Shown here: positions 43,183 through 51,881 of the stretch, one piece after another
Layout: every line of letters begins with the position of its first letter
Numbering within the stretch: position 1 is the stretch's first letter
Origin: Acidimicrobiia bacterium
GTDB lineage: Bacteria; Actinomycetota; Acidimicrobiia; Spongiisociales; UBA5794
DNA length: 56,103 nt
Assembly: GCA_029287195.1 (NCBI GenBank)
Contig: JARFRN010000149.1
Span: 1-56,103, forward strand
Reading direction: 5' to 3'
Translations under genes and position numbers: made by a program
The notes under the pieces: generated by a model
The model's database searches: none
Told to the model about the DNA's origin: nothing
What the model saw: the letters and a program-made list of their open reading frames with translations, nothing else

Positions 43183-43635
43183 CTACGGCTCGCGTTTCGA
43201 CCCGGTAGCAAGGTCCTCGACAATGGCGATGTAGAGCTCGGCATCGAGCTGATGCCCGAAACACACGGGGGCGCTGTGGGTGGTGTCGTCGTGCGTCGTG
43301 AGTATCAGCTGCGGGCCAAGCGCAACGAGGATCATCCACAGCCCGACAACCAGCAACAGGAGCGACACCCACCAGGGCAGGAAGAACCACGGCACGATCA
43401 CTCCTGCCAGTCCTATCAACAGCCGGACTGGGCGCACCGTTCTGCCCGTTCTGATCGAAGCGACTTCATCGATCGGCACTGCAACCAATCGGAGACCGGC
43501 CGGTATCAATCCGAGGATCGTACGAGGCACCTCCCAGCGCACGGTGTTGCCGCTCACCTCGACGGTAACCCGTAGATAGCGGGCCAAGTTGTGCGTTGGG
43601 ACTCTGATCGGAGGCGCCTGAACGGGACCCGTCAT
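43183..43635 (-). CDS. Membrane protein with two central helices, 150 aa
   Basis: I do not recognise a named family. From ATG 43635 the protein starts with a strand-rich part (LRVTVEVSGNTVRWEVPRTILG, VAVPIDEVASIRTG) that resembles the PH-like fold found next to membrane anchors. Two adjacent hydrophobic helices follow (RLLIGLAGVIVPWFFLPWW and SLLLLVVGLWMILVAL), then a second strand-rich part (LILTTHDDTTHSAPVCF) ending in a helix. This pattern suits a small bPH-type membrane protein. The frame is open further upstream, but the extra residues are basic and unlikely to be coding. Confidence 0.7.
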   Translation of the reverse strand: MTGPVQAPPIRVPTHNLARYLRVTVEVSGNTVRWEVPRTILGLIPAGLRLVAVPIDEVASIRTGRTVRPVRLLIGLAGVIVPWFFLPWWVSLLLLVVGLWMILVALGPQLILTTHDDTTHSAPVCFGHQLDAELYIAIVEDLATGSKREP

Positions 43636-43891
43636 TGTGGGGCTGCCATTATCAGACCTTCGTTCGCCTACCCTCGAGCTAAGTCGACAACGGCGCCAAT
43701 AGCGAGAGGGCTTCGGACCCAATCTGCTGAGTCATCTGTCACTTCGACAGTGTTCCCCGTTGTTGACATCGAGTCGATCATTCGGCGAGCACGATCGGCG
43801 AGTCGACCGTCACCTTCGCGCAGACCTCGGTTCGCTCTCCATGCTGATGGAAACCTCGTATGCCGAGCCGCCGCGACGCAGCTGCGCACCC

Positions 43892-44908
43892 CTAATCGAC
43901 GACGAGAACCACCTTGCCGGCGTATTTGCCCCGTTCGATCACCTCGTGGGCACGAACTGCCTCGAGCAACGGAACTCGCTCGTGCACATGTGGCTTCAGG
44001 CTCCCGTCTGCCAACCAGTTGAGCAGCTTCGCCAGCGTTTCCTGATAACGCTCGATATTGTCCGGGGAGGCCGCCGGGGTCAGCGGTGCCTTCCTGCCGT
44101 CCGGGATCAGCGACACCAGCGTCCGCATGAACAAGCTGCCGGGGATAACCCATCGCCCGTGGTGTTTGGTCCCCGCCACGCCAAACCAAATCAGGCGCCC
44201 CCCTTTGCGCAGCGCCCGATACGATCGCCACACCTGGCGGGTGCCGCCGATCTGATCGAATACGACATCCACACCGTTACCGGTGAGCTCCCGGATTCGC
44301 TCGACGAAGTCTTCGGAGCGGTAGTCGATCGGCGTCGCCCCATAGGACAGCACAGCATCGTGATTGTGCTTCGAGGCCGTGCCGTACATCTCGAGCCCTG
44401 CCAGGGCGCCGAGTTCCAGCAAGGCCGTGCCTGTGCCACCCGCAGCGCCGTGCACCAGAACGCTCTCGCCTGCTTTCACCTTGGCGCCCTGGTGCATCAT
44501 CGTGTGGGCAGTCAGGTAGTTGGCGACGACACACACCGCTAATCCCGGATCCACACCGGCGGGAACGGGAACCGCGCGGTCGGCCGGGATGCACAAGTAC
44601 TCGGTGTAGCTACCTCCGCCCATGTCGAGCAGTGCGGCAACGGTATCGCCCTCGTCGGGTGCGGTCACCTCGTGGCCGCGTGCGTCGACAACGCCGACGA
44701 CGTCGACACCGGGGGTAAATGGCGGCTTCGGAAAGCCGGGAAAGGACAGCGACCGCAACATGACATCAAACGCCGATACTCCGGCGGCAAGGGTCTTCAC
44801 CCTGATCTCGCCGGGTCCGGGCACGGGCATCGGCTCCTCGAAAATCTGTAGAACGTCGGGACCGCCCCGTTCCGAAACGACGACGCGCCGATTAGTGGAT
44901 GCGGTCAT
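43892..44908 (-). CDS. Zinc-free medium-chain dehydrogenase (quinone-oxidoreductase type)
   Basis: A 338-aa MDR-superfamily NADPH oxidoreductase. The N-terminal domain shows RRVVVSERGGPDVLQIFEE and FTPGVDVVGVVDARG; the nucleotide loop is VLVHGAAGGTGTALLELGALAG; YGATPIDYRSEDFVERI follows. The structural-zinc cysteines are missing. AGGAG lies 6 nt before ATG 44908, which rules out the longer frame. It is the second such enzyme in the window. It may reduce a quinone or an unsaturated carbonyl compound; substrate unknown. Gene order places it downstream of the VWA gene on the same strand, 151 bp away. Confidence 0.92.
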   Translation of the reverse strand: MTASTNRRVVVSERGGPDVLQIFEEPMPVPGPGEIRVKTLAAGVSAFDVMLRSLSFPGFPKPPFTPGVDVVGVVDARGHEVTAPDEGDTVAALLDMGGGSYTEYLCIPADRAVPVPAGVDPGLAVCVVANYLTAHTMMHQGAKVKAGESVLVHGAAGGTGTALLELGALAGLEMYGTASKHNHDAVLSYGATPIDYRSEDFVERIRELTGNGVDVVFDQIGGTRQVWRSYRALRKGGRLIWFGVAGTKHHGRWVIPGSLFMRTLVSLIPDGRKAPLTPAASPDNIERYQETLAKLLNWLADGSLKPHVHERVPLLEAVRAHEVIERGKYAGKVVLVVD

Positions 44909-45059
44909 GTTGGCTCCTGAGCAGGCTGTGCTCATCGTTTCAGGCCGAGGATTCATTCGCTAGAGGCAACGGTCACTCGGCTCATTGCCCTATGTATCCG
45001 GGAATCAAATCATGGTCGCCGGGGAGCGAGTCGAATCCGCCGGCAATCCGGTTCCCTCA

Positions 45060-46904
45060 TCATTGTCGGCTCCGCAAAGCCAACACCATCGCGGCGCCCC
45101 CAATCAGCAGAGCACCGAGCGCCAAGAGCGCTCCTAGCGGTGTTGCGCTCTCCGCCGGTTCCTCACCACCCGCAGCGACCGGAGGCGAAGTCGTCGCCGG
45201 GCCGGCCTCCGTCGGAGGGGACGCGGGATCGGCCGCTTCGGCATCCTCGGTGTCGATGGCGGTCCCGATACGATCGGCCGCCGCCATGCGGCTCTGATCA
45301 AACAGTACTTCCGTTCCGAACCGAATCTCGCTCTCCTGACCGGGGGGCCCGTCCCAGCGAAACCCGACCAGCACCGTCTCGGGTAGCGGATCGGGGTCGC
45401 CGGCCGTGGTGCCGCTCACGGTGGCTTGATGTCGGTCTGTGCCGAAGGCCTGGCTCAGCCGGGGTGGTTCATCGAAAGCCCTTCCCACCGGATTGCCGTC
45501 AAGGTCGGTGAGAACCATCGTGAACTCTCCCGTCGATCCTTGACCGACGTAGCGGTCTCCTGGGAACAGGGCGAAGGCATTCATCGCCTCGCCTCGCTCC
45601 ATATTCAGGCGGTACCACCTGGTCTCTCCAGGGGCAAGGGGACCCCGGAACTCTCCGCCCCGCCAGTTGGGCCCGTTCTCGGCCATTCCGGCCAGTTGCA
45701 GCACCGGTGCCGCCGCCGGGTCCAGCGCCCCGGCCACCTCGGTCCGAGCCAGGTAACGCCCGGTGTCGCTGTTGAGAACTTCGACTCCGACCCGCAGCGA
45801 TCCCAGGAACACCTCTGCTGCTGCATCCCAGTGGAGGCCCACGAGGTAGGAGGCCTCTGCCGACCAGCCCTGTTGCGGTCCTGCAATCGCCGCCCCAGCC
45901 ATTGGGGAATCCGTCCCGGGCAACTCGGTACGCAGCGGATAGCCGCCGCGGCCCACTTCGGTCTCGACTCGGTTCCCGTTCTCGTCGAGGATGATTATCT
46001 CCAGGTAGCCGCCGGCCTCGAGATCGGCAGGCCACTCGAGGTCGGTCCATACCCAGGCCGCCTCCCACTCCCAGAGATCGAGCTGATACCAGCGGATCTC
46101 ACCCGGCATGATGATGCCGGTGAAGCTCTGCACTGCGATCTTTCCGGGCTCATCGCTGACCCAATCGGCTTTGGGGGTGAGCGGGATAAGCGGCGCCGAC
46201 GTCGGGTCCAGCGCCCCGTGCAGCGTCGGCGGCGGTCGCCACTCTGCGAGCGTGTCGGCTACCTCGCCGAGCCGCGCCACGAGCTCGCCGGCTACATCTA
46301 CTGATCGGTACTCGCCACCCGTTACATCTGCGATGCAGCGCAGCTGCTGCTCGGCCGCCGAGCCGGTGTCGAGGAGGAACCCGATCGATTCGATCCGCAC
46401 ATCGAGCAGGTCTCCGAACAGTTCCTCGGCAACCTGGCATGGATCCGGCGGCGCGCACGTGTCCTCACCGTCCGAGATGAGGACGATCGATCTGGGCCCG
46501 AACTCAGGAAGGTCGACCGCCGCCTCCTGAAGCGATAGCCCGATAGGTGTGAACCCCGACGCCGCAACGCCCGCGATCGCCTCGCTGAAGCTTGCCCGAT
46601 CCAGAGGTGCTACCGGAACAACCAACTCGGTATCCCGGCACCCCCGCTCCCGATCAGTATTCGGCTCACGATGGCCGTAGACGCGAAGGCCGACCTCGAT
46701 GCCATCAGGCAACGCCTCGATCAATTCGAGAATCGCCGCTTTTGCCTTGTCGATGTAGGGCACACCGGCCTCGTCGACGTTGTTCATCGACCCGGAAGCG
46801 TCGAGGATGATCAGCATCGCCCCATCCGGCGGCTGATCCTCCTGGGCTGAGCCAACTGCGGGCGTCAAGAACAAGACGATCACGGCCATCAGGAGTTTCC
46901 GCAC
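45060..46904 (-). CDS. Exported, membrane-anchored von Willebrand factor A protein
   Basis: About 614 aa. GTG at 46904 is chosen because GGAGG lies 5 nt upstream; an ATG seven codons earlier is the alternative. The signal peptide is RKLLMAVIVLFLTPAVGSA. The VWA domain (about 29-210) has the MIDAS motif LDASGSM with D35, S37 and S39, the Thr of SGFTPIGLSL and the Asp of LISDGEDTC. Two long beta-rich repeats follow (each with GEIRWYQLDL or GETRWYRLNM-type strands), then a Pro/Thr/Ala-rich linker and a C-terminal anchor helix (LGALLALGALLIGGAAMVLAL) ending RSRQ. It probably binds a surface or matrix partner through a divalent metal. Paired WYxL repeats suggest duplicated carbohydrate- or protein-binding modules. 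Confidence 0.87.
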   Translation of the reverse strand: MRKLLMAVIVLFLTPAVGSAQEDQPPDGAMLIILDASGSMNNVDEAGVPYIDKAKAAILELIEALPDGIEVGLRVYGHREPNTDRERGCRDTELVVPVAPLDRASFSEAIAGVAASGFTPIGLSLQEAAVDLPEFGPRSIVLISDGEDTCAPPDPCQVAEELFGDLLDVRIESIGFLLDTGSAAEQQLRCIADVTGGEYRSVDVAGELVARLGEVADTLAEWRPPPTLHGALDPTSAPLIPLTPKADWVSDEPGKIAVQSFTGIIMPGEIRWYQLDLWEWEAAWVWTDLEWPADLEAGGYLEIIILDENGNRVETEVGRGGYPLRTELPGTDSPMAGAAIAGPQQGWSAEASYLVGLHWDAAAEVFLGSLRVGVEVLNSDTGRYLARTEVAGALDPAAAPVLQLAGMAENGPNWRGGEFRGPLAPGETRWYRLNMERGEAMNAFALFPGDRYVGQGSTGEFTMVLTDLDGNPVGRAFDEPPRLSQAFGTDRHQATVSGTTAGDPDPLPETVLVGFRWDGPPGQESEIRFGTEVLFDQSRMAAADRIGTAIDTEDAEAADPASPPTEAGPATTSPPVAAGGEEPAESATPLGALLALGALLIGGAAMVLALRSRQ

Positions 46905-47077
46905 AGAGACCTCCGAGCAGTTCATCGTCAGTGTCCGTTTCGACAATCCGCAGAACCAGGGGACAACGTCACAAACGGAAGGTCGAACTCTGCTGCCGGC
47001 CATTCCGGGGCAAGCAGAATGCTCTCGGGCATCTCCTATATCCTTGGCGAACCCCGTTGAACCATTGAGGAGTAACA

Positions 47078-48025
47078 ATGAGCGACACCACCGGCCTTCA
47101 TGTTGTCCTCGGCGCCGGCGGCGGCGCCGGCAACGCCATCGCCCAGGCACTTCACGCCGCCGGACTACCGACCCGAGCCGTCAACCGCTCAGGTGCGGCC
47201 GACCTCCCCGGGGGCATCGAACTACTTGGCGCCGATATCGCGACCCCCGAAGGTGCAGCCAGAGCCGTCGCCGGGGCAGCCGTTGTCTACATGGCGGCGC
47301 AGCCCCCCTACCACCGCTGGCCCGAAGAGTTCCCTGCGATGTTGCGCACGGCGACGGATGCCACCGCAGCTACCGGCGCCAAGTTCGTTATGGTCGATAA
47401 CCTATACAGCTACGGCCCGGGTGCCGGGACGATCAACGAAAACACCCCCCGCCGCGCCAACGACAGTAAGGGGAAGGTACGCCGCGAGATGATTCGCACG
47501 CTGCTCGACCTGCACCACTCACAGGAATTTCGGGTGGCCATCGGCCAGGCATCGGACTACTTCGGACCGTACGCCAACAACTCTGCCATCACCGCCTTGG
47601 CCATCGAACCCGTGGCTCGAGGCAAAACCATCCGCTGGACCGGCAGTCTCGACGCCCCGCACTCGGTCGCGTACCTGCCCGACATCGCTCGCGCCTACGT
47701 GCAACTCGGCACTTCGGATAGAGCCGACGGCGAGGTCTGGATCCTGCCCCACGGCGAGCCTGCCACCGGCCGGGCTTTTCTCGATCAGGTCAACGGGTCG
47801 CTGCCGCAACCGCTGAAGACCGGTCTCATCTCAAAGGCGATGCTGCGGCTGGCAGCGCCCTTTCACAAGATCTCGAGGGAAACGCTCGGCATTCTCTACC
47901 AGTGGACCGAACCATTCGTAGTCGACGACGCCAAGTTCCAGAAAGCGTTCGGCCCGTTTACGACCACTCCCCTTGCCGAAGCCGTCGGCGCCTCTGTCGA
48001 GTGGTACCGGTCTCGAGGCGACTGA
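47078..48025 (+). CDS. NAD-dependent epimerase/dehydratase-family (atypical SDR) protein
   Basis: A 315-aa Rossmann-fold protein. The glycine loop is VVLGAGGGAGNAIAQAL near residues 9-25, and the sequence contains YMAAQPPYHRW, VMVDNLYSYGPGAG and SVAYLPDIARAYVQL, typical of extended SDRs with an NmrA-like or isoflavone-reductase-like role. The canonical YxxxK is not obvious. Ribosome site GAGGAG lies 6 nt before ATG. It is divergent from the VWA gene (173 bp between starts). Substrate unknown. Confidence 0.9.
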   Translation: MSDTTGLHVVLGAGGGAGNAIAQALHAAGLPTRAVNRSGAADLPGGIELLGADIATPEGAARAVAGAAVVYMAAQPPYHRWPEEFPAMLRTATDATAATGAKFVMVDNLYSYGPGAGTINENTPRRANDSKGKVRREMIRTLLDLHHSQEFRVAIGQASDYFGPYANNSAITALAIEPVARGKTIRWTGSLDAPHSVAYLPDIARAYVQLGTSDRADGEVWILPHGEPATGRAFLDQVNGSLPQPLKTGLISKAMLRLAAPFHKISRETLGILYQWTEPFVVDDAKFQKAFGPFTTTPLAEAVGASVEWYRSRGD

Positions 48026-48121
48026 TCATCACCACTCCGACAGTCAACAATGTCAGAAACACCCTTCTGCCGGAGACGTAGTGTTTGGGAGGGCTTCGTC
48101 CCCTGACGGTGTGGAAGGCCT

Positions 48122-48560
48122 ATGGATTCTTCGCAACAGCGCCGCCGCTTCGACGAGCTGTACGCACAGAACTTCCAAGACGTCCTCGCCTACTGCATGC
48201 GACGCACCGGGGCTGATGATGCTTTTGCCGCAGCCAACGATGTCTTTGCTATTGCCTGACGGAGAGTCGACGATGTGCCGATTGGCAACGCTGCACGACC
48301 TGGCTATTCGTGGTCGCCCGGCGGGTGCCGTATCGGCAACGGCGTGGCATACACCGTTTTCATCAGCTGGTGGAGAAAGTCGGATCCATTCGGCAATCCG
48401 AAGGGCCTAACCCGGAGAACCTGATTGTGCAGCGGGAGGAATACGACGGCGTCTTGCAGGCGGCATCACGACTCAGCCGGAGCGATCGCGAGGTTTTCAG
48501 CCTGGCGGCGTGGGAAGGCCTCCCCCACCGCGATATCTCCGTACAAGAGCCGCCAATCTC
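48122..48560 (+). pseudogene. Decayed ECF-type RNA polymerase sigma factor gene
   Basis: From ATG 48122 (GGAAGG upstream) the frame encodes RRRFDELYAQNFQDVLAYCM and ADDAFAAANDVFAIA, the region 2 helices of an ECF sigma factor, then stops at TGA 48257-48259 exactly where the family has Trp (usually VAWRR). Downstream text still encodes RRVDDVPIGN, then a shifted frame continues with FVVARRVPYRQRRGI (around 48305) and LSRSDREVFSLAAWEGLPH, the start of region 4. The remaining recognition helix is lost. One nonsense change plus at least two frame breaks indicate a pseudogene. A stop-to-Trp recoding is not credible because TGA terminates other genes here. Confidence 0.8.
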
Positions 48561-48606
48561 CCCGACCACGTGTGGCGATCGGCACAGCTCGAGGTGGTTG
48601 CGCCCT

Positions 48607-48631
48607 AGCCGGCCGGCGAAGCGGGCCGGCT
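48607..48631. terminator. Hairpin upstream of the cNMP gene
   Basis: AGCCGGCC pairs with GGCCGGCT (8 bp) around a 9-nt loop, about 76 nt before the cNMP gene. It may be the former terminator of the sigma-factor gene or a leader hairpin. No T-run follows. Confidence 0.4.
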
Positions 48632-48707
48632 CCTGTACGAGCCCATCCCGATCGCTAGTGTTGCGCCAGGCTACACGTTGGGACGGATCGTGCTTTCAGA
48701 GAACGCA

Positions 48708-49199
48708 ATGAATGTTCTGCGAACCACGTCGCTGTTCGCCGGGTTCAATGAAGAACAACTGGAGATGGTGCCCAAGGTCGGGCGGGAGCGCAACTTCGAG
48801 TCCGGGGAGATGATCGTGGAGGAGGGATCGACGGGAGCCCGATCGCTCTGGCTGGTGCTGGAGGGCGAGGTCGACATCGTCGTTGCCGGAGAGGTTCTTC
48901 GCTCCCAGGGGCCGGGCACCCACTTCGGCGAGCTTGCGCTGCTGGCTGAAGCGCCGCGGTCGGCCGATGTTGTCGCCCGCACCGAGACGGTCGCCCTCGA
49001 GCTATCTCGGAGCCACTTACACGGGCTCATAAGCGCCAACCCGCAGGTGGCCCTCGACATGCTCGCCGAGTTGGCAACCAGGCTGCGGGACGTTACTGAA
49101 GCGCTCGCAGAGAAGACCGCCGTCGAATCGGCCCATGCGGCTCCATCCGATCCCTACTACCTCGGCCCCATCGAGTACGGGGTCGGCGGACGGGACTAG
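48708..49199 (+). CDS. Single-domain cyclic-nucleotide-binding protein
   Basis: A 163-aa protein consisting of one cNMP-binding beta-barrel (about 1-125) and a short helical tail. The phosphate-binding cassette HFGELALLAEAPRSADV has the canonical Glu and Arg, so cAMP binding is likely. There is no helix-turn-helix as in CRP, so it is not an ordinary DNA-binding regulator; it could act as a free receptor subunit. The tail ends DPYYLGPIEYGVGGRD, with no recognised motif. The start is uncertain: an upstream TTG (48678) is open in the same frame. Its stop overlaps that of the convergent cyclase gene by 4 bp, beside a likely source of its ligand. Confidence 0.85.
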   Translation: MNVLRTTSLFAGFNEEQLEMVPKVGRERNFESGEMIVEEGSTGARSLWLVLEGEVDIVVAGEVLRSQGPGTHFGELALLAEAPRSADVVARTETVALELSRSHLHGLISANPQVALDMLAELATRLRDVTEALAEKTAVESAHAAPSDPYYLGPIEYGVGGRD

Positions 49200-51844
49200 T
49201 CGCCGCCGGAATCTGCCAGCGCCAGCGCAACCGCGTCGGTCACGGACATGGTCCGGCCTTCCGCATAGACTGCTCCCAACTCACCGTCGAGCAGGCCGAG
49301 GCTGTCGGGATCGATGTGTGACGTTGCACTGATTCCTACTCTGACCAGATCTACGCCGGTCTCGTCGCGCAGGCCGGTCATGGCTCCGGCGAGCCGCGCA
49401 CCCAGTACCGAGTCACCCCGTTCAATTGCCAGGTAGGCAAAAGCGGCGAGATACATGACGACGGCGGAGACATCGGAGATGTCGAACAACCGCATGCCCC
49501 GCTGGAGATGGCGTCTTGCACTCTCGTACTCCCCGAGCCTGACCAGCACCTCACCTTGGGTATAGAGGGCCCAGCCCAATCCAAATCGATCATCGAGCCG
49601 CTCGAACGCGGCAACACTCTCGTCGAAGCAATGCCGTGCCTCGACCAATTCCCCAGACGCGGCCCAGGCATCGCCCAGGCCCCACCTCGCAGCCGCCATG
49701 CCCGCCTCATCGCCGAGATCGGCAAACATCGCGTGCGCCTCACCGAAGAGCGCCCGAGCGCGGGCGGCATCACCCTCGTAGTTGCGGGCAAACGCCAGGT
49801 TGTACAAGGCATAGGCGATCGGTCCCGGTTCACCGAGGATCCGGAACAAGCCGAGAGCCTCCTCGTAGAACTCCCGGGCCGACTCCATGTCACCGGACCA
49901 ATAGGCAACGCCACCCGCTGCTTCCAAAGCTTTCGCCCGTGACGCGATCGAGGCCCCTTCGATCAGGAGAAGGTTCTGGAGGAGGCCCCCGGCTGAGAAC
50001 AGCAGCCCCCGCATGTGATAGAAGCGCCACAGCGACGCCGCCATCTCGAAGGCCATGTCGATTTCGTCGTGCTCCACGGCCCACTGCTGCGCTTTTCGCA
50101 GGTTGTCGTGGTCGGCCGACAGTTTGCTCAGCCATTCACTCGCTCCCGAACCGGTCAGGTTGGGTTCGGCGGCTGCACTGAGGCGGGCATAGGCCCGCGC
50201 ATGACGTTCGGCGGTTTCCGCCATCCGGCCGGATACTGCGAGCTTTCGTTCAGCGAACTGCCGAACCACCTCGAGCATCCGAAATCGGACGTCCCCGGCA
50301 GCCTCAGATCGAACGACGAGGCTGTGCTCGACCAGAGTTTCCAACCCTTGGAGCGGCTCGTTGCCGAGCTCGGGACCGGCAACAGCGGAGATCTGTTCCA
50401 GCCCCGCTCCCCCTGCAAATACGGCCATCGCTGCCAGCAATGTCTGCGCCGGCTCCGGCAGCAGGTCGTAGCTCCACGCGATCACATGGTCCATGGTCCG
50501 CTGCCGGGCGGGCAGATCCCGGCTGCCCTCGCCTGCCATCACGTGCTCGAGATTCTCGAGGATGGCTCGAGGAGACAGAGTTCTGACCCGTGATGCGGCC
50601 AGTTCGATGGCAAGCGGCAACCCGTCGAGTCGCGCGACCAGCTCGGCCACAATCTGAGCTGCCCGATCGTCCAGTACAAAGGATGGGCGCACCGACTTGG
50701 CCCGATCGGCAAAGAGGGCAACAGAGTCGACTTCCATCAGCGCCGCCGCAGAGGCTGCTCCGAGATCAGGCGTGGCCAGCGGCGGGATCGGCATCTCCTG
50801 CTCACCGGCCAACCGCAGCGGAGTGCGGGAAGTGGCGATGATCTTCGTGTCGATCGATGCCTGCAGGATTCGTAGTGCAATCGGTGCCGCCGCAATCAGG
50901 TGCTCGAAATTGTCCAACACCAGCAGGAGGTTGCGTCGAGCAACGTAGGCAAGCAGGTGATCCTCCGTTGGAGTGGATGCCTGCGCAACGTGATCAGAGA
51001 ACGATTCGAGGATTTTGGCGGGAACTTCTTCCGGATCGGCGATGCCCGCCAGAGCAACGAAGTGCGCCCCGTCGGCGAAGTCGGTGGAGACCATACGCGC
51101 AAGCTCGAGCGCAAGACGAGACTTGCCGGTGCCTCCCGGGCCGGTCAGCGTGAGGAGCCGGGAGCCGGCCAGCAGCGACTGCGCCTGCCGCACCTCGTCC
51201 CGGCGTCCAACAAAGGAACTGAGCTGGGTCGGCAGATTGTCGCGCACGGCACTGAGCGAGCGCGGAGCCGCCTGATTGTCGGGCAACCCGGCGATCACCA
51301 GCCGGAAAAGCCGCACCGGAGTGTCGAGATCTCTGAGCACATGCTCGCCCAAGTCACGGGCGACGACTCCCGGCGGCAAGGAGTGCTCGGCCAGGCTCAT
51401 CGTGGCCGCAGATGCCAGAACCTGCCCGCCGTGCCCTGCGGCCGAGATGCGCGCGGCTCGATGCACCTCGATGCCTACGTAGTCATCTCCACCGACGGCA
51501 CCGATGCCGGTGTGCAGCCCCATCCTGACTTGCACCTTCTCTCCACCGGCGAATTCGTGATCGGCCAACGCCCGCTGCGCTTCCACTGCCGCCGCTACCG
51601 CGGCTGGGGCCGCCGCGAACACGGCGAAGAACGAATCCCCCTCTGTTCGAATCGCTATTCCACCGGTGTCTTCGATGGCCTTGCGTACCAGTTCGTTGTG
51701 AGCCTCGATGATGGCCCGAGAGTTGCCGCCCGCTCGCTGTAGGAGACGAGTCGACCCCTCGATGTCGGTGAACAGGAACGTAACGGTTCCGGTCGGAAGG
51801 TTCGTTGTGGCGTCGATGGCGAACTCCCCCAGCGATGCGCTCAT
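49196..51844 (-). CDS. Class III adenylate cyclase fused to an NB-ARC-like ATPase and TPR region
   Basis: An 882-aa signalling protein. The cyclase domain (about 18-185) has the metal-binding Asp D27 (FLFTDIEGST) and D70 (RTEGDSFF), and the region GIEVHRAARISA with R132; position 128 is His where many family members have Asn, a form common in actinobacteria. It should make cAMP from ATP. An AAA/NB-ARC ATPase follows, with P-loop LTGPGGTGKSR (233-243), VLDNFEHL as Walker B, GLPLAIELAASRV and a MalT/AfsR-like helical part. The C-terminal third (about 600-882) is a run of TPR-like helices (YALYNLAFARNYEGD; GLGWALYTQGEVLVRLGE) that probably senses a partner. Only 37 bp separate its start from the divergent RR-flavoprotein gene. 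Confidence 0.92.
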   Translation of the reverse strand: MSASLGEFAIDATTNLPTGTVTFLFTDIEGSTRLLQRAGGNSRAIIEAHNELVRKAIEDTGGIAIRTEGDSFFAVFAAAPAAVAAAVEAQRALADHEFAGGEKVQVRMGLHTGIGAVGGDDYVGIEVHRAARISAAGHGGQVLASAATMSLAEHSLPPGVVARDLGEHVLRDLDTPVRLFRLVIAGLPDNQAAPRSLSAVRDNLPTQLSSFVGRRDEVRQAQSLLAGSRLLTLTGPGGTGKSRLALELARMVSTDFADGAHFVALAGIADPEEVPAKILESFSDHVAQASTPTEDHLLAYVARRNLLLVLDNFEHLIAAAPIALRILQASIDTKIIATSRTPLRLAGEQEMPIPPLATPDLGAASAAALMEVDSVALFADRAKSVRPSFVLDDRAAQIVAELVARLDGLPLAIELAASRVRTLSPRAILENLEHVMAGEGSRDLPARQRTMDHVIAWSYDLLPEPAQTLLAAMAVFAGGAGLEQISAVAGPELGNEPLQGLETLVEHSLVVRSEAAGDVRFRMLEVVRQFAERKLAVSGRMAETAERHARAYARLSAAAEPNLTGSGASEWLSKLSADHDNLRKAQQWAVEHDEIDMAFEMAASLWRFYHMRGLLFSAGGLLQNLLLIEGASIASRAKALEAAGGVAYWSGDMESAREFYEEALGLFRILGEPGPIAYALYNLAFARNYEGDAARARALFGEAHAMFADLGDEAGMAAARWGLGDAWAASGELVEARHCFDESVAAFERLDDRFGLGWALYTQGEVLVRLGEYESARRHLQRGMRLFDISDVSAVVMYLAAFAYLAIERGDSVLGARLAGAMTGLRDETGVDLVRVGISATSHIDPDSLGLLDGELGAVYAEGRTMSVTDAVALALADSGGD

Positions 51845-51881
51845 ACAATAGGCAGGCTACGCCGAGCACCCGGAGAACTCT

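Noticed and set aside
43636-43891. Possible small leftward frame ending at 43668
   Set aside because: No ribosome site or similarity; the region upstream is antisense to the start of other frames and looks non-coding.
48257-48259. TGA read as Trp (recoded stop) in the sigma-factor gene
   Set aside because: Further frame breaks occur downstream, and TGA ends many intact genes in this window, so decay is the simpler explanation.
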